This document shows positions 18,413-27,201 of a DNA stretch of 64,000 nucleotides, piece by piece; position 1 is the first letter of the stretch; every line of letters begins with the position of its first letter. The notes below the pieces were generated by a model. It made no database searches, was not told where the DNA came from, and worked only from the letters and a program-made list of their open reading frames with translations. Origin of the DNA: Enterococcus saccharolyticus subsp. saccharolyticus (GTDB lineage Bacteria; Bacillota; Bacilli; Lactobacillales; Enterococcaceae); NCBI RefSeq assembly GCF_029023825.1, contig NZ_CP118957.1:2131794-2195793 (forward strand), written 5' to 3'. Both the position numbers and the translations under genes were made by a program.

Positions 18413-19240
18413 ATCGTGGAAAGTAAATTGTAAATATTCCCCAAAATGATCGGCCCAATATTTTTCAAAATGGTGTTCATCAGCTAAAATACGTAACCAA
18501 ATGTTTTCCATTGCATGGCCATTGCGTAACATTGTTTGGTAATACCACAACGAACTATCAATGTATGCTTGATTAATGTTTTTGTTGACAAACGTTTCAT
18601 CGACTTCATTGCCTTCTTCTGTTCCTACTTGAATATATACTTTCGTTTCAGGATGTAATGGATGTTTATCAATAAAATCCAAAAAGGCATTTTCGCTCAA
18701 CCAAGAAGCTAATGAAAAGACTCCTAATGAACCAAAAATATCTGGGTACGCCGCGCCCATATAAGCAGTAATCAACCCACCTAATGAACTTCCGGCCAAA
18801 GCGGTATGTTCACGTTCTGGTTTCGTACGGTAATGTTTGTCAATAAATGGTTTGACAGTGTCCACAATCCATTCCCCATGAGGAATCCCCATTCCTCCTG
18901 GATGTCCATGACTTTCGACCTCTTCTTGTAACTCAAATGGCCACGGTGTGTATTCATCTAAACGATTTTCGCCGGCATTATCAATTCCAACGATAATCAT
19001 TTTAGGTAAATCTACGCTATTTTTAATTAAAGGAATCAATTTCCATGAATGCCCAGAATAGGCTTCTTTACTATAAAAGACATTTTGACCATCATGCATA
19101 TACACCACTGGATAAGATTCTTCAACATACATATCATAATCTCTTGGTAACAATACCCGTACACGACGCGGTTTGTCATCATAAGGAACATCTAAATAAT
19201 GGGAAATAATTGGCAAGTAATAGTTCATCGGTTTCTTCAT
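18407..19240 (-). CDS. Esterase (IroE/BesA-like alpha/beta-hydrolase)
   Basis: 277 residues from the ATG at 19240; a GTG two codons upstream overlaps the AGGTG ribosome site and is rejected. Motifs: VVYMHDGQNVF, VGIDNAGENRLDEY, ALAGSSLGGLI (catalytic Ser) and DEHHFEKYW (catalytic His). The group includes siderophore esterases such as IroE and BesA as well as general carboxylesterases. There is no signal peptide. No siderophore genes lie nearby, so a general esterase is the safe call. Confidence 0.85.
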   Translation of the reverse strand: MKKPMNYYLPIISHYLDVPYDDKPRRVRVLLPRDYDMYVEESYPVVYMHDGQNVFYSKEAYSGHSWKLIPLIKNSVDLPKMIIVGIDNAGENRLDEYTPWPFELQEEVESHGHPGGMGIPHGEWIVDTVKPFIDKHYRTKPEREHTALAGSSLGGLITAYMGAAYPDIFGSLGVFSLASWLSENAFLDFIDKHPLHPETKVYIQVGTEEGNEVDETFVNKNINQAYIDSSLWYYQTMLRNGHAMENIWLRILADEHHFEKYWADHFGEYLQFTFHDK

Positions 19241-19331
19241 CGGCACACCTCATCATTGTCTATTTGTTCTATTTTAGCATGATATCCTTGAGTTTCCTAT
19301 CTTCCTAGACTTTTTACGAGGTGATGACTAC

Positions 19332-19514
19332 TTAACCGATGAAATTATCATTTTCCATTACTTGTTGCAAACAATAGACCGATTGGCGCAAGGTTTGTTG
19401 CTGATGGTCAATTGCTTGTGTATTGGCTTCAATATCTTCTAATTTATGATTAATTTCTGTCAGTGTCGCTAAACTTTGTTTCATTAATTCCATGAATTGT
19501 TCCTCTACTTGCAT
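19332..19514 (-). CDS. Small coiled-coil protein downstream of MFS gene
   Basis: 60 residues from the ATG at 19514, one base after the stop of the MFS gene; AAGGAGAG lies within the end of that gene. The sequence (MQVEEQFMELMKQSL...) shows heptad-like spacing and a Gln-rich stretch, suggesting a short coiled coil. There is no membrane segment. It is co-transcribed with the transporter. Family not recognised. Confidence 0.6.
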   Translation of the reverse strand: MQVEEQFMELMKQSLATLTEINHKLEDIEANTQAIDHQQQTLRQSVYCLQQVMENDNFIG

Positions 19515-19515
19515 G

Positions 19516-20748
19516 TTAGTTCTCTCCTTTAGGTTGTAATTGTGGCAAAGGTTCGTTGGATTGATAAAAAAGAGCGTACAAAAGAATACACGCAATAGGC
19601 AATAAACTAGCAATCCGATAAACACCTTGAAAAGACAGGATTGTTCGCAATTCACCTAACAAATACGGGCCGACACCTAATCCTAAATCCAAACCAATAA
19701 AATACGTCGATAAGGCAACACCAATTTGATGTCCGTCACATTTTTTCAAACAAATCGCTTGTCCATTCGACATGAAAGTACCATAACCTAATCCGATAAA
19801 AGCGCCAGAGACAAGCAACACCCAGCTACTTGAGGTCACACTTAATAACAACAATCCTATAGTGAGGCAAATATAACTAGGATACATCACATAATTTTCG
19901 CCATACGCATCAAAAATACGACCAGATAACGGGCGAGTCAATGTAATGACGAGTGCATAAACCACAAAGAAAAAAGAACTGGCACTCACTAAATGAATCA
20001 CTTGCGCATAAGAAGAAAGAAATGCTAAGACACTAGAATACGCCAACCCCATTAAAAAAGCGATAAACGTAATAAACAATACTTTCTTTTCAATAAAACT
20101 TTCCCACGCCCATGAATCAGCGATTTTTTTGTGTGCGGAAGATAGCACAATATTTTTAACAGGAAATATGAAACTTGCAATCGTCGTCGCCGTAATTAAA
20201 ACAATAGAAAAACAAATAATAAAATAAAAATTCGTCGTATTTAATAAAATCATCCCAATAAACGGACCAATCGCTGCTGCTAAACTAGTACTTAAACCAT
20301 AATAATTAATTCCTTCACCATTACGTGATTTAGGAATATAGGCGGTAACAATCGCATTGGTTGCAGTCGAAACTGTGCCGTAACCGAATCCATTCAATAA
20401 GCGTACCAAATATAAACTACCCATTGACGGTACGTATAAGTAAGCAATCGTTGTTACTAAATAAAACATGGACCCATAACGTAACACCGCTTTTCGACCA
20501 TACGATTCTAATTTTTTGCCCATTAACAGACGCGCGAATAATGTCCCAATAATATAAATGCCTGAAGCTAATCCCGCCTGTCCTAAAGTTGCATGTAATT
20601 GCTCTTGTGCAATCACAGCAATAATCACCATCAATAAATAATAGACCAAATAAACAACAAAATTAATGCAGGTAATTCCAATAAATCCTTTGTTAAATAG
20701 TTTATCGGGTGTTACCTCTACTTCCATTTCTTTTTCCGACTTTCCCAT
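19516..20748 (-). CDS. MFS transporter
   Basis: 410 residues from the ATG at 20748 (AGAGGTG upstream; a GTG at 20760 overlaps that site). Twelve hydrophobic segments, with ARLLMGKKLESYGRKAVL between helices 2 and 3 and RPLSGRIFDAYG in the second half, the usual MFS loop motifs. It resembles drug or metabolite efflux MFS proteins. It is divergent from a PrfA-like regulator with a PrfA-like box between them, so its expression is probably tied to that regulator. The substrate is unknown. Confidence 0.87.
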   Translation of the reverse strand: MGKSEKEMEVEVTPDKLFNKGFIGITCINFVVYLVYYLLMVIIAVIAQEQLHATLGQAGLASGIYIIGTLFARLLMGKKLESYGRKAVLRYGSMFYLVTTIAYLYVPSMGSLYLVRLLNGFGYGTVSTATNAIVTAYIPKSRNGEGINYYGLSTSLAAAIGPFIGMILLNTTNFYFIICFSIVLITATTIASFIFPVKNIVLSSAHKKIADSWAWESFIEKKVLFITFIAFLMGLAYSSVLAFLSSYAQVIHLVSASSFFFVVYALVITLTRPLSGRIFDAYGENYVMYPSYICLTIGLLLLSVTSSSWVLLVSGAFIGLGYGTFMSNGQAICLKKCDGHQIGVALSTYFIGLDLGLGVGPYLLGELRTILSFQGVYRIASLLPIACILLYALFYQSNEPLPQLQPKGEN

Positions 20749-20917
20749 TCGTTTGTGCACCTCTTCTACCTAATAAATTTGTGAAAAAACAACCTATTCT
20801 TTTTACAAAAATGATGCTTCTCGACAATTGCACCATTTTCATGAAAATTTCTTTCACAAATTGCATTATACAAATTTTTTTTGCACAAAAAATGTCACTT
20901 TGTACAGATAATTTGCT

Positions 20918-20958
20918 AATAACATTTCTTCTTTGCAAATGTTATTAACATTTGTTAT
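20918..20958. promoter_or_regulatory. PrfA-like box and inverted repeat
   Basis: TTAACATTTGTTAT (20945-20958) matches the PrfA box TTAACAnnTGTTAA at all but the last base. AATAACATTT (20918-20927) and AAATGTTATT (20938-20947) form a further perfect 10-bp inverted repeat overlapping it. Both lie between the MFS gene and the Crp/Fnr-type regulator gene. Confidence 0.65.
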
Positions 20959-21017
20959 TGTTTTTCGTAAGTTTCTGCGCTTAAATGCTAGAGAATAAGT
21001 AAAAAGGAGTCTACATA

Positions 21018-21674
21018 ATGGAGAAACAAGTCTTACAAGATTATTTAGATAGTCACTCATTTCCTGTGGTTGTAAAATCAAAGAAAAAATATTTAATGTA
21101 TGAAGGATTACAAGATAGTTCGGCGTATATTTTAAAAAAAGGAATCATTAAAACAAGCGTGATTTCCCATGATGGTCGTGAATTTAATTTGCGGTATATT
21201 ACGGGATTGGAAATTGTGTCTTTGCTACGAGATGAATATTCTAAATTCATCGATGCGCCTTTTAATATCCGTGTCGAGTCACAAACTGCCGAACTTTATC
21301 AAATTGATCGCGTGCAATTTTGGAAAGATATTAATCAAAGTCCCCAACTGCAAAATTATGTGAAAGAATATTATCGAGTCAATTTACTACAATCTATGAA
21401 AAAAATGCAACAAATGTTGATGAACGGCAAATTTGGTGCTGTCTGTACGCAACTGTATGAGTTATACGAACTCTTTGGTGTCAAAACAAACGAAGGCTAT
21501 TTGATTGATTTTGTCATCACCAATGAAGAAATTGCCCATTTTTGTGGTATCACTTCTGCAAGTAGTGTCAATCGTATGATGCAACAACTACGAGAATCCG
21601 GGGCAATCACCATCCAGCATCGCAAAATTTTAATCAAAAACTTGGATGCGATTAAAGAAAATATGGTCGTGTAA
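21018..21674 (+). CDS. Crp/Fnr-family regulator (PrfA/Ers-like)
   Basis: 218 residues. A cyclic-nucleotide-binding-like beta barrel (about 20-110) is followed by a winged helix with EEIAHFCGITSASSVNRMMQ as the recognition region. There are no clustered N-terminal cysteines, so it is not an Fnr-type iron-sulfur sensor. The length and the neighbouring PrfA-like box fit the PrfA/Ers subgroup of Firmicutes. It probably regulates itself and the divergent MFS gene. The ligand is unknown. AAAAAGGAG precedes the ATG. Confidence 0.85.
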   Translation: MEKQVLQDYLDSHSFPVVVKSKKKYLMYEGLQDSSAYILKKGIIKTSVISHDGREFNLRYITGLEIVSLLRDEYSKFIDAPFNIRVESQTAELYQIDRVQFWKDINQSPQLQNYVKEYYRVNLLQSMKKMQQMLMNGKFGAVCTQLYELYELFGVKTNEGYLIDFVITNEEIAHFCGITSASSVNRMMQQLRESGAITIQHRKILIKNLDAIKENMVV

Positions 21675-21712
21675 ATATAAAAATATGCCTCCTCACATGA
21701 GGAAGCATATGC
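21674..21712 (-). terminator. Terminator
   Basis: ATATGC-CTCCTC/GAGGA-GCATAT stem with loop ACAT (21683-21710). The T-rich tail is on the minus strand, so it ends the LysM protein gene. Confidence 0.65.
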
Positions 21713-21771
21713 ACTAGATTTAAAAATCACTTTCGAATGCGTTTATATATTAAAAGAAATGTCTCTTTGCT

Positions 21772-23073
21772 TTATTCATAACGCTGGATTGTTTCTGTAA
21801 TTTCTTGATGAATGTCTTCTAATTGTGATGTTTGTGGATACGTTTTTAGTTGTGTTGCTAAATCGAACAATGCGACACGTAACGCATCAAAATCTAGTAA
21901 TTCTGTCACAAAACGTTCGTACATGGTATCTTTTTGCTTTTCAGTTTCTGCTAGTGTCGTGGCCAACTGTTCACCTTCTGTATTAGGTATCATTGTATCT
22001 AACCAGTTGTTATACGCTTTTTGTGCAGCTTGATAGGTTTGTTGAGCTTGCTCCAGTTGCTCGGTCAAGTCTGTTTGTTGTTCTTTCTTCTGGCGAAGTT
22101 GTTCACTTACTGCGTCTAGTACTTGATTGTCAGCAATCACCGTTGCTGTTTTAGTTAAAATAGCTGACACATCCGCTTGTGTTTGTTTGACTTCGATAAC
22201 GGTTTGTTGTTTTAATTCTTCTTGAAGTGTTTGTAGAATCTGGTCTTGCTCCAAAATAGTTTGTTGGTATGTTTGGTGTTTTATCTCGCTCGTTTGATTG
22301 GTCGCAACATCTAAGTCACTTGCAGCAGCATATTCAGATTCCAAAATAGTGATTTCTGTTTCCAGGCGTTGGCGTTTCACTTCAGCTTCGGCTACTGTTT
22401 GTTGCGCTTTAGCTTGTGCATCAAACTCTTCACTCGTTTCTAAAATCTCTTGTGCCGTTTGAATTTCTTCATTTAAGTTTGCTAGTTCTGCTTTTTTTTC
22501 ACTTAAAGAAGTTGCTAATTCTTGTTTTTTAGTAGGATTTGCTGAAACTTTTTCTGTGGTAGTTTCTGCTGTTTGTTGTGTAGTACTTGCAGCCAATTTT
22601 TCTCGTGCTTCACTGACTTTTGCTTGTTGGGCAGCAATTTTAGCTTTTATTTCTTCTGTTTGCGGTTCATCCGATATTTGATTCGCGATCGTCTGCTCCG
22701 GATTCATTTTTTCATTATTCGTCACGACTTGCTCACCAATCACTTCATTTTGCCCATCAGTAACCATGACATAATTGCCATCCCAAGAAATCACAGTACC
22801 CACAGGTAACGTATATTGCTCTCCGTTTTGGTAGCCATTATCAGCTAATAATTGCATCGGATGTTTGATATTTAATGCGACACCGATATTCCAAATCGTA
22901 TCTCCTTCAATCATGGTTAAGGAACGAGACGTTTCATCTATTCGACTTGCGATGTCTGCCACTGAGTTTACCTGCCAAGCATCCGCGTTGACTTCCTTTG
23001 GTTGCAAAAAAGTCGCGCCAAGGATACTCCCAAATGTGAGTCCATAAATCCCCCATTGCTTGTTTCGTTTCAT
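21772..23073 (-). CDS. Secreted LysM-like coiled-coil protein
   Basis: 433 residues from the ATG at 23073 (GGAGG upstream). A signal peptide ends near NADAWQV (about residue 31). A LysM-like module follows (about 45-100, MIEGDTIWNIGVALNIKH), then a long Gln/Glu/Ala-rich coiled-coil region to the C-terminus. It should be exported and held at the wall by the LysM module. There is no catalytic domain. It is separated from the upstream ECF gene by a terminator. Role unknown; a structural or division-site wall protein is possible. Confidence 0.75.
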   Translation of the reverse strand: MKRNKQWGIYGLTFGSILGATFLQPKEVNADAWQVNSVADIASRIDETSRSLTMIEGDTIWNIGVALNIKHPMQLLADNGYQNGEQYTLPVGTVISWDGNYVMVTDGQNEVIGEQVVTNNEKMNPEQTIANQISDEPQTEEIKAKIAAQQAKVSEAREKLAASTTQQTAETTTEKVSANPTKKQELATSLSEKKAELANLNEEIQTAQEILETSEEFDAQAKAQQTVAEAEVKRQRLETEITILESEYAAASDLDVATNQTSEIKHQTYQQTILEQDQILQTLQEELKQQTVIEVKQTQADVSAILTKTATVIADNQVLDAVSEQLRQKKEQQTDLTEQLEQAQQTYQAAQKAYNNWLDTMIPNTEGEQLATTLAETEKQKDTMYERFVTELLDFDALRVALFDLATQLKTYPQTSQLEDIHQEITETIQRYE

Positions 23074-23105
23074 CCTTTTGCCCCCTCCTTTTACAACTAG
23101 GGTAA

Positions 23106-23137
23106 ACAAAAAAAGCACTAGGACTCTCCTAGTACTT
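23106..23137 (-). terminator. Terminator after ECF S component
   Basis: AGCACTAGGA (23114-23123) and TCCTAGTACT (23127-23136) form the stem; a minus-strand T-run follows. It overlaps the stop codon. Confidence 0.8.
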
Positions 23138-23683
23138 TTTAATCAAACGTCGATTCATCCGAGCAGTCACCGTCAACACTAACACAATTGACACGAAACG
23201 ATCGATATAATCGGTCATTGCTTGAACCAACAAGACACTGCCGACTTGTGGCAGACCAAAACCACGCAATAGTTGAACAATGATACTGGAACCCGAAGAT
23301 GTAATGCCTCCGAATAACACAACTGTGATAATCGTTGCAATAATCGTGCCGGGTAGCGAAATCCATAAAGTCGTAAAAAATAGTTGTTTGCCTTCTAAAC
23401 GAGTTTTCAAGAAATAGCCTGCACAAAAGCCCGTAATAATTTGAACCGGACCATAATACAGTGCAAATAAATCAGTCGTCACACCACTCAAAATGGCATT
23501 TAACAAGCCTGCGATTGCGCCGTAAATCGGTCCTAACAATACGGCTGCAAAAATCGTTCCAATCGTATCCAAATAAATAGGTAAGCGTAAAAATAACGCA
23601 ATAGTTCCGCCAACATAGTTTAAAGCTAACGCTAGTGCGACAATAGTAATTGTTCGCGTAGAAACTGTTTTTATTTGATTCAT
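23129..23683 (-). CDS. ECF transporter substrate-binding (S) component
   Basis: 184 residues with about six hydrophobic helices and the compact layout of ECF S components; the N-terminal TRTITIVALALALNYVGG holds an Ala-rich helix of the kind that contacts the shared EcfT. It would capture a vitamin or nucleoside-type solute and rely on the energising module EcfAA'T encoded elsewhere. It starts 16 bp after the nucleoside hydrolase stop, so a nucleoside, base or ribose substrate is inferred from context. Confidence 0.82.
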   Translation of the reverse strand: MNQIKTVSTRTITIVALALALNYVGGTIALFLRLPIYLDTIGTIFAAVLLGPIYGAIAGLLNAILSGVTTDLFALYYGPVQIITGFCAGYFLKTRLEGKQLFFTTLWISLPGTIIATIITVVLFGGITSSGSSIIVQLLRGFGLPQVGSVLLVQAMTDYIDRFVSIVLVLTVTARMNRRLIKKY

Positions 23684-23699
23684 AAGTGTTTATTCATCC

Positions 23700-24674
23700 T
23701 CATCGTAAGTTTTTTAAATCCGTTTGAATCAGTTCTTCTTGTGCATGAAGAATAACGGCTAAAAACTTCCCGAAGAAAGAATAAGTATCCACTTTAGTTA
23801 AAATTTTACTATTGGCAGGTTTCTGCCAAAAATCATAGCGATCTACGAGTGTTTGTCCCATACTGATGCTCGTTGTTTCCACAGCAGTAAAGCTCTTGAA
23901 ACCCGTACAAATCGTTGGATCAATAAAATAGGCTACTGCTAAGGGGTCATTAATCACACAGCCTAAAATGTGTTCTTGCTGCCAATGAAAATCCACATAA
24001 AAACGTGTAATTGCTTGCAGATATTGACCGATTTCTGGATTTATTCGCTTGCAGTATTCAATGAGTGTTGGTGTAAAAACAATCTCACGTGTCACGTCTA
24101 AACCAATCATTTCAATCATACAAGACAACTGTTCATAGACACACGCTGCTGCATCCGGATCACACCAATAATTATATTCGGCTACCGGTGAACAATTCCC
24201 ATGGCTTTTATATGTGCCACCCATTGAGACAAATCGTTGCAGGTGTTCTCCTAATTGCGGGTTTTTCTGCAAAGCTTGCGCAATGTTGGTCAATGGACCT
24301 AAAGCGATAATTGAGATGTCAGTTGGTTTGGCAAATGTTTCAGCTAAAAAAGTAGCTGCATCCTGAGTTTCGACAGTTTTTTCAGATGTTCTCGAAAAAT
24401 AAGTCTCCCCTAATCCATCCATCCCATGCGTATCTTGCGCACTAACAAATGTTCGCTTCAAAGGACTCGCTGCTCCTTGATAAACAGGAATGTCTAACCG
24501 CTCACAGCGTTCTAAACAGCGCAAAGTATTTTCAACACCTAATTCAACCGGCACATTTCCACAAACTACGGTAATCCCAACGATATCAAGTTCAGGTGCC
24601 TGTACAGCAAGCATTAAAGCTAAGGTATCATCAATTCCTGGGTCACAATCAATAATGACTTTTCGTTGTTGCAT
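23700..24674 (-). CDS. Nucleoside hydrolase (IUNH family)
   Basis: 324 residues from the ATG at 24674, 7 nt after AAAGGAGG. The N-terminal DCDPGIDDTLALMLA is the calcium and ribose-binding signature of inosine-uridine-preferring nucleoside hydrolases; GNVPVELGVENT, ALGPLTNIA and the C-terminal INDPLAVAY agree. It splits N-ribosides into base and ribose in the cytosol. It is the first gene of an operon with the ECF S component, consistent with nucleoside salvage. A CGAGAAATTCTCG palindrome about 65 bp upstream of the start could be an operator. Confidence 0.9.
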   Translation of the reverse strand: MQQRKVIIDCDPGIDDTLALMLAVQAPELDIVGITVVCGNVPVELGVENTLRCLERCERLDIPVYQGAASPLKRTFVSAQDTHGMDGLGETYFSRTSEKTVETQDAATFLAETFAKPTDISIIALGPLTNIAQALQKNPQLGEHLQRFVSMGGTYKSHGNCSPVAEYNYWCDPDAAACVYEQLSCMIEMIGLDVTREIVFTPTLIEYCKRINPEIGQYLQAITRFYVDFHWQQEHILGCVINDPLAVAYFIDPTICTGFKSFTAVETTSISMGQTLVDRYDFWQKPANSKILTKVDTYSFFGKFLAVILHAQEELIQTDLKNLR

Positions 24675-24802
24675 TTCCAACCTCCTTTCAAGAGGTATCT
24701 AGTATTTTTATCCTGGGAAGTTTCGAACCAGTCCGAGAAATTCTCGATTTCATGCACGTTTCTCATCATACCGTAAATTAATTTAAATGAAAAGTAGCGA
24801 AT

Positions 24803-24831
24803 GAAAAAAAGCACTAGAAATTTCTAGCGCT
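24803..24831 (-). terminator. Terminator
   Basis: AGCACTAGAAA/TTTCTAGCGCT stem (24810-24831) with a minus-strand T-run; it ends the membrane protein gene it overlaps. Confidence 0.7.
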
Positions 24832-25348
24832 TCACAGCTTTAAATAAAGACGTTAAAATTAATCCGATTACTCCAACCATCAATGAATATGCTGGCATGC
24901 CAAACATATTATTTTGATTATCTAACAGCAAACGAACAAAATTGGTCGTGTAGTCGTTGGAAACTGTCGATACCACTTGTCCTGTATAACTATTTAAGTA
25001 GGTAAAAATCCCTAACTGTACAATAGAAAAAACAAAAGCGATAATCTGACTTTTTTTCGATGAAAGAAAATGTAAAACCAAAATAACCAACGGCACACCG
25101 ACTAATGCATATTTGGCAATATCAAACAATTGAAAATTGTCCCGATATTTCATCAATAATTCTGGACTAAATGCTGCCCAGCGTTTAATGACACTTTCCA
25201 TTTGATTAAATAACGTAATCAAATTATAATTCGAAAATTTTACAAAGCCTTCTCCCAACACACCGTATAAACTTGCCCCCACCGAAGACAAAGAAATAGC
25301 TGTTGATGGTGGCATTTTTTTCAAATTACGCGTGATTTTACGCATCAT
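24824..25348 (-). CDS. Membrane protein of unknown function
   Basis: 174 residues with a basic N-terminus and three or four hydrophobic segments (about 15-35, 75-95, 100-120 and 148-168). No family is recognised. The start is uncertain: there is no good ribosome site before the ATG pair at 25348, while GAGGGG lies about 45 nt upstream ahead of an in-frame run of basic codons without ATG, GTG or TTG. It is a single-gene unit with its own terminator. Confidence 0.6.
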   Translation of the reverse strand: MMRKITRNLKKMPPSTAISLSSVGASLYGVLGEGFVKFSNYNLITLFNQMESVIKRWAAFSPELLMKYRDNFQLFDIAKYALVGVPLVILVLHFLSSKKSQIIAFVFSIVQLGIFTYLNSYTGQVVSTVSNDYTTNFVRLLLDNQNNMFGMPAYSLMVGVIGLILTSLFKAVKR

Positions 25349-25485
25349 TTTTTTAAAACGACTCTTGAGCGTTTTCCTTCTTTTTCTAGCGATACGAACC
25401 CCTCTTTTACATTAAATTCCGTTTATAGTATACCATAAGAAGGGGAGCGTATGTTTGTGTTTTTTCTGGAAATTATCTGAAAAGT

Positions 25486-27031
25486 TTATTTTTCTTCTAG
25501 AATAGTTTTAATTTCTTCTTGAGACAAAGCTTTCCATGCAGAAGTTTCAAAATTGGTTAACGCGACTTCTGGATTTTCATTTTTATTCCACCATTTGGCT
25601 TCATAAGCAATCCCTTCAAACATCACACGCTGACCTGCTTTGTAGATGGTTTCTTCTGCCCATTTAGGATAGGTCTCTTCTGGAAGAGTCAATTGCGGCA
25701 ATGGTTTTTCTCCAGGAAGTACAGGACCAAGTAACTGCCATGGCGGTTCTTCAGCACGTAAAATTGGACTATCTGGTGCATCGCCTTTCGTCCACCATTT
25801 AGCTTCATAGACATTATGACGCCAAACAATCTTTGTTTGCGCTAAATAGACGCCTTCTTTTGACCAAATAGGATATGGACTAGTAGCTGGATCATCTGGT
25901 TTTTGGAGCTCATCTTTCGTTATATCAGAAGCTGTGACAAGCTTAGCACTTTCTGCAATTTTACCGGTTAGATTCTTTTGTAATTGTTGTGCAAAGGCTT
26001 GATTCTCTTGTTCAACTCCACTATAAATATCCGAAACGAGGGCTGTTGGAAGATAATCTGGATTTGATTTTCGATCTCGATTTGCTGACCACATAGACAT
26101 ACGTCCTAGCTGTACTTTTTGCGCAAATTGATTCAATTCTTCGGCATCCTTGAAAATAATCCATCTCTACGCTAAATATCCACACTAATCGACAATACAG
26201 TTGATGGACGTGATGGTGTTCAATTGCCGAATCTTGATTAGCTGCTGTAATTAATGCTTTAGCCACCAAATACAATTCATTGGCTAAATCGTGTAAAACT
26301 TGCTCAATAAAAAATTTATCTACGTGGTCTTCATCAACTTCTTTTTTTGCCATTTGCCTTAACCAATCGCCAGCACGGGTATACTCTCTAGCAATTGCTC
26401 GTAAGCGATCATCTGAAACGGTCTTAGTCTTTTTCCCATTCTAAAATACCCGTAGCACATGTTCAAAATGAGCACGTGGTTCTTGTAGCAGATTTGTAAT
26501 TTCTTGAATTAACTTTTTTGTAGCTTCTAATTTTTCCCTTGCTTCTGGATTTTTTTGTATAGGATTATCATCAATTAAAAGGACAACGCGCATCTTGGGA
26601 TATTCCTGTAGCGCAGCAGAAAGCAAGGTTTTGCGAATAACAGAGACTTCTTCATCGTAAGAAGGCACTAACACAGTAATCGATGGTTGCTGTTTTTCAA
26701 AATGAGCATCAATTCTTTCTCGAGGTACTCGTGTATGCTAGTTGAACCTTCTAAATGCACCTTCTCTAGAAAACAAATAGACCAGTGCTGAAAAATTTAG
26801 CAATGTCACAATTAAAATATATAACGCTGCTTCGACTACCATTTTAAAATCAGAATGTTTATTCATCATTTGATTGAAAATAGTAGACGACACATATGTA
26901 ACCCAAAAACCAATGGATACAATGATATATAAGCGATTTAACGTTAATTTAGAAACAGAAACTTTGTCATGTAATGTTGGCAACGGTGCGGTATTTTTTT
27001 CAGTTCCAAACTCTTTTTTTCTTATTTTCAT
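25486..27031 (-). pseudogene. Decayed glycosyltransferase 2 / chitinase-type chimera
   Basis: Reading from 27031, one frame encodes an N-terminal membrane region, stops at TAG (26738), continues in frame as GT2 sequence (ITVLVPSYDEEVSVIRK, VVLLIDDNP), stops at TAG again (26441), and continues in frame to about 26150. There the frame shifts by one base into DAEELNQFAQK... This last part resembles the end of a GH18 chitinase (MSMWSANRDRK) followed by two CBM5/12-like chitin-binding modules, each with a YEAKWW motif, ending at 25486. The catalytic cores of both enzymes are missing, so an internal deletion joined them. Two nonsense codons, a deletion and a frameshift leave no functional product. 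Confidence 0.8.
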
Positions 27032-27158
27032 TTTTTCACAACCTTTTTATTCCGCAACCAAATGTTTCGATTATAGAAATTATATAGTTCTAAAATTTAA
27101 AAATCAATACATTTTTTTCGATTACAGAAACGTTCGTATTTTTTTAAGTAACAGCAGA

Positions 27159-27194
27159 CAAAAAATGACCGTGTGAGTAAACACACAGTCATTT
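27159..27194 (-). terminator. Terminator after VanY-type gene
   Basis: AAATGAC-GTGTG and CACAC-GTCATTT (27163-27194) form a stem with one mismatched pair; the minus strand continues into a T-run. Confidence 0.75.
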
Positions 27195-27201
27195 GTTGAA
27201 G

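Noticed and set aside
24675-24823. Riboswitch upstream of the nucleoside hydrolase operon
   Set aside because: Only short palindromes are present; no purine, preQ1 or folate aptamer landmarks could be found.
25486-27031. Recoding of TAG (amber) as a sense codon in the glycosyltransferase remnant
   Set aside because: Other genes use TAG as a normal stop (for example SufB's neighbour genes and the first chemotaxis receptor), and the same locus also has a frameshift and a deletion.
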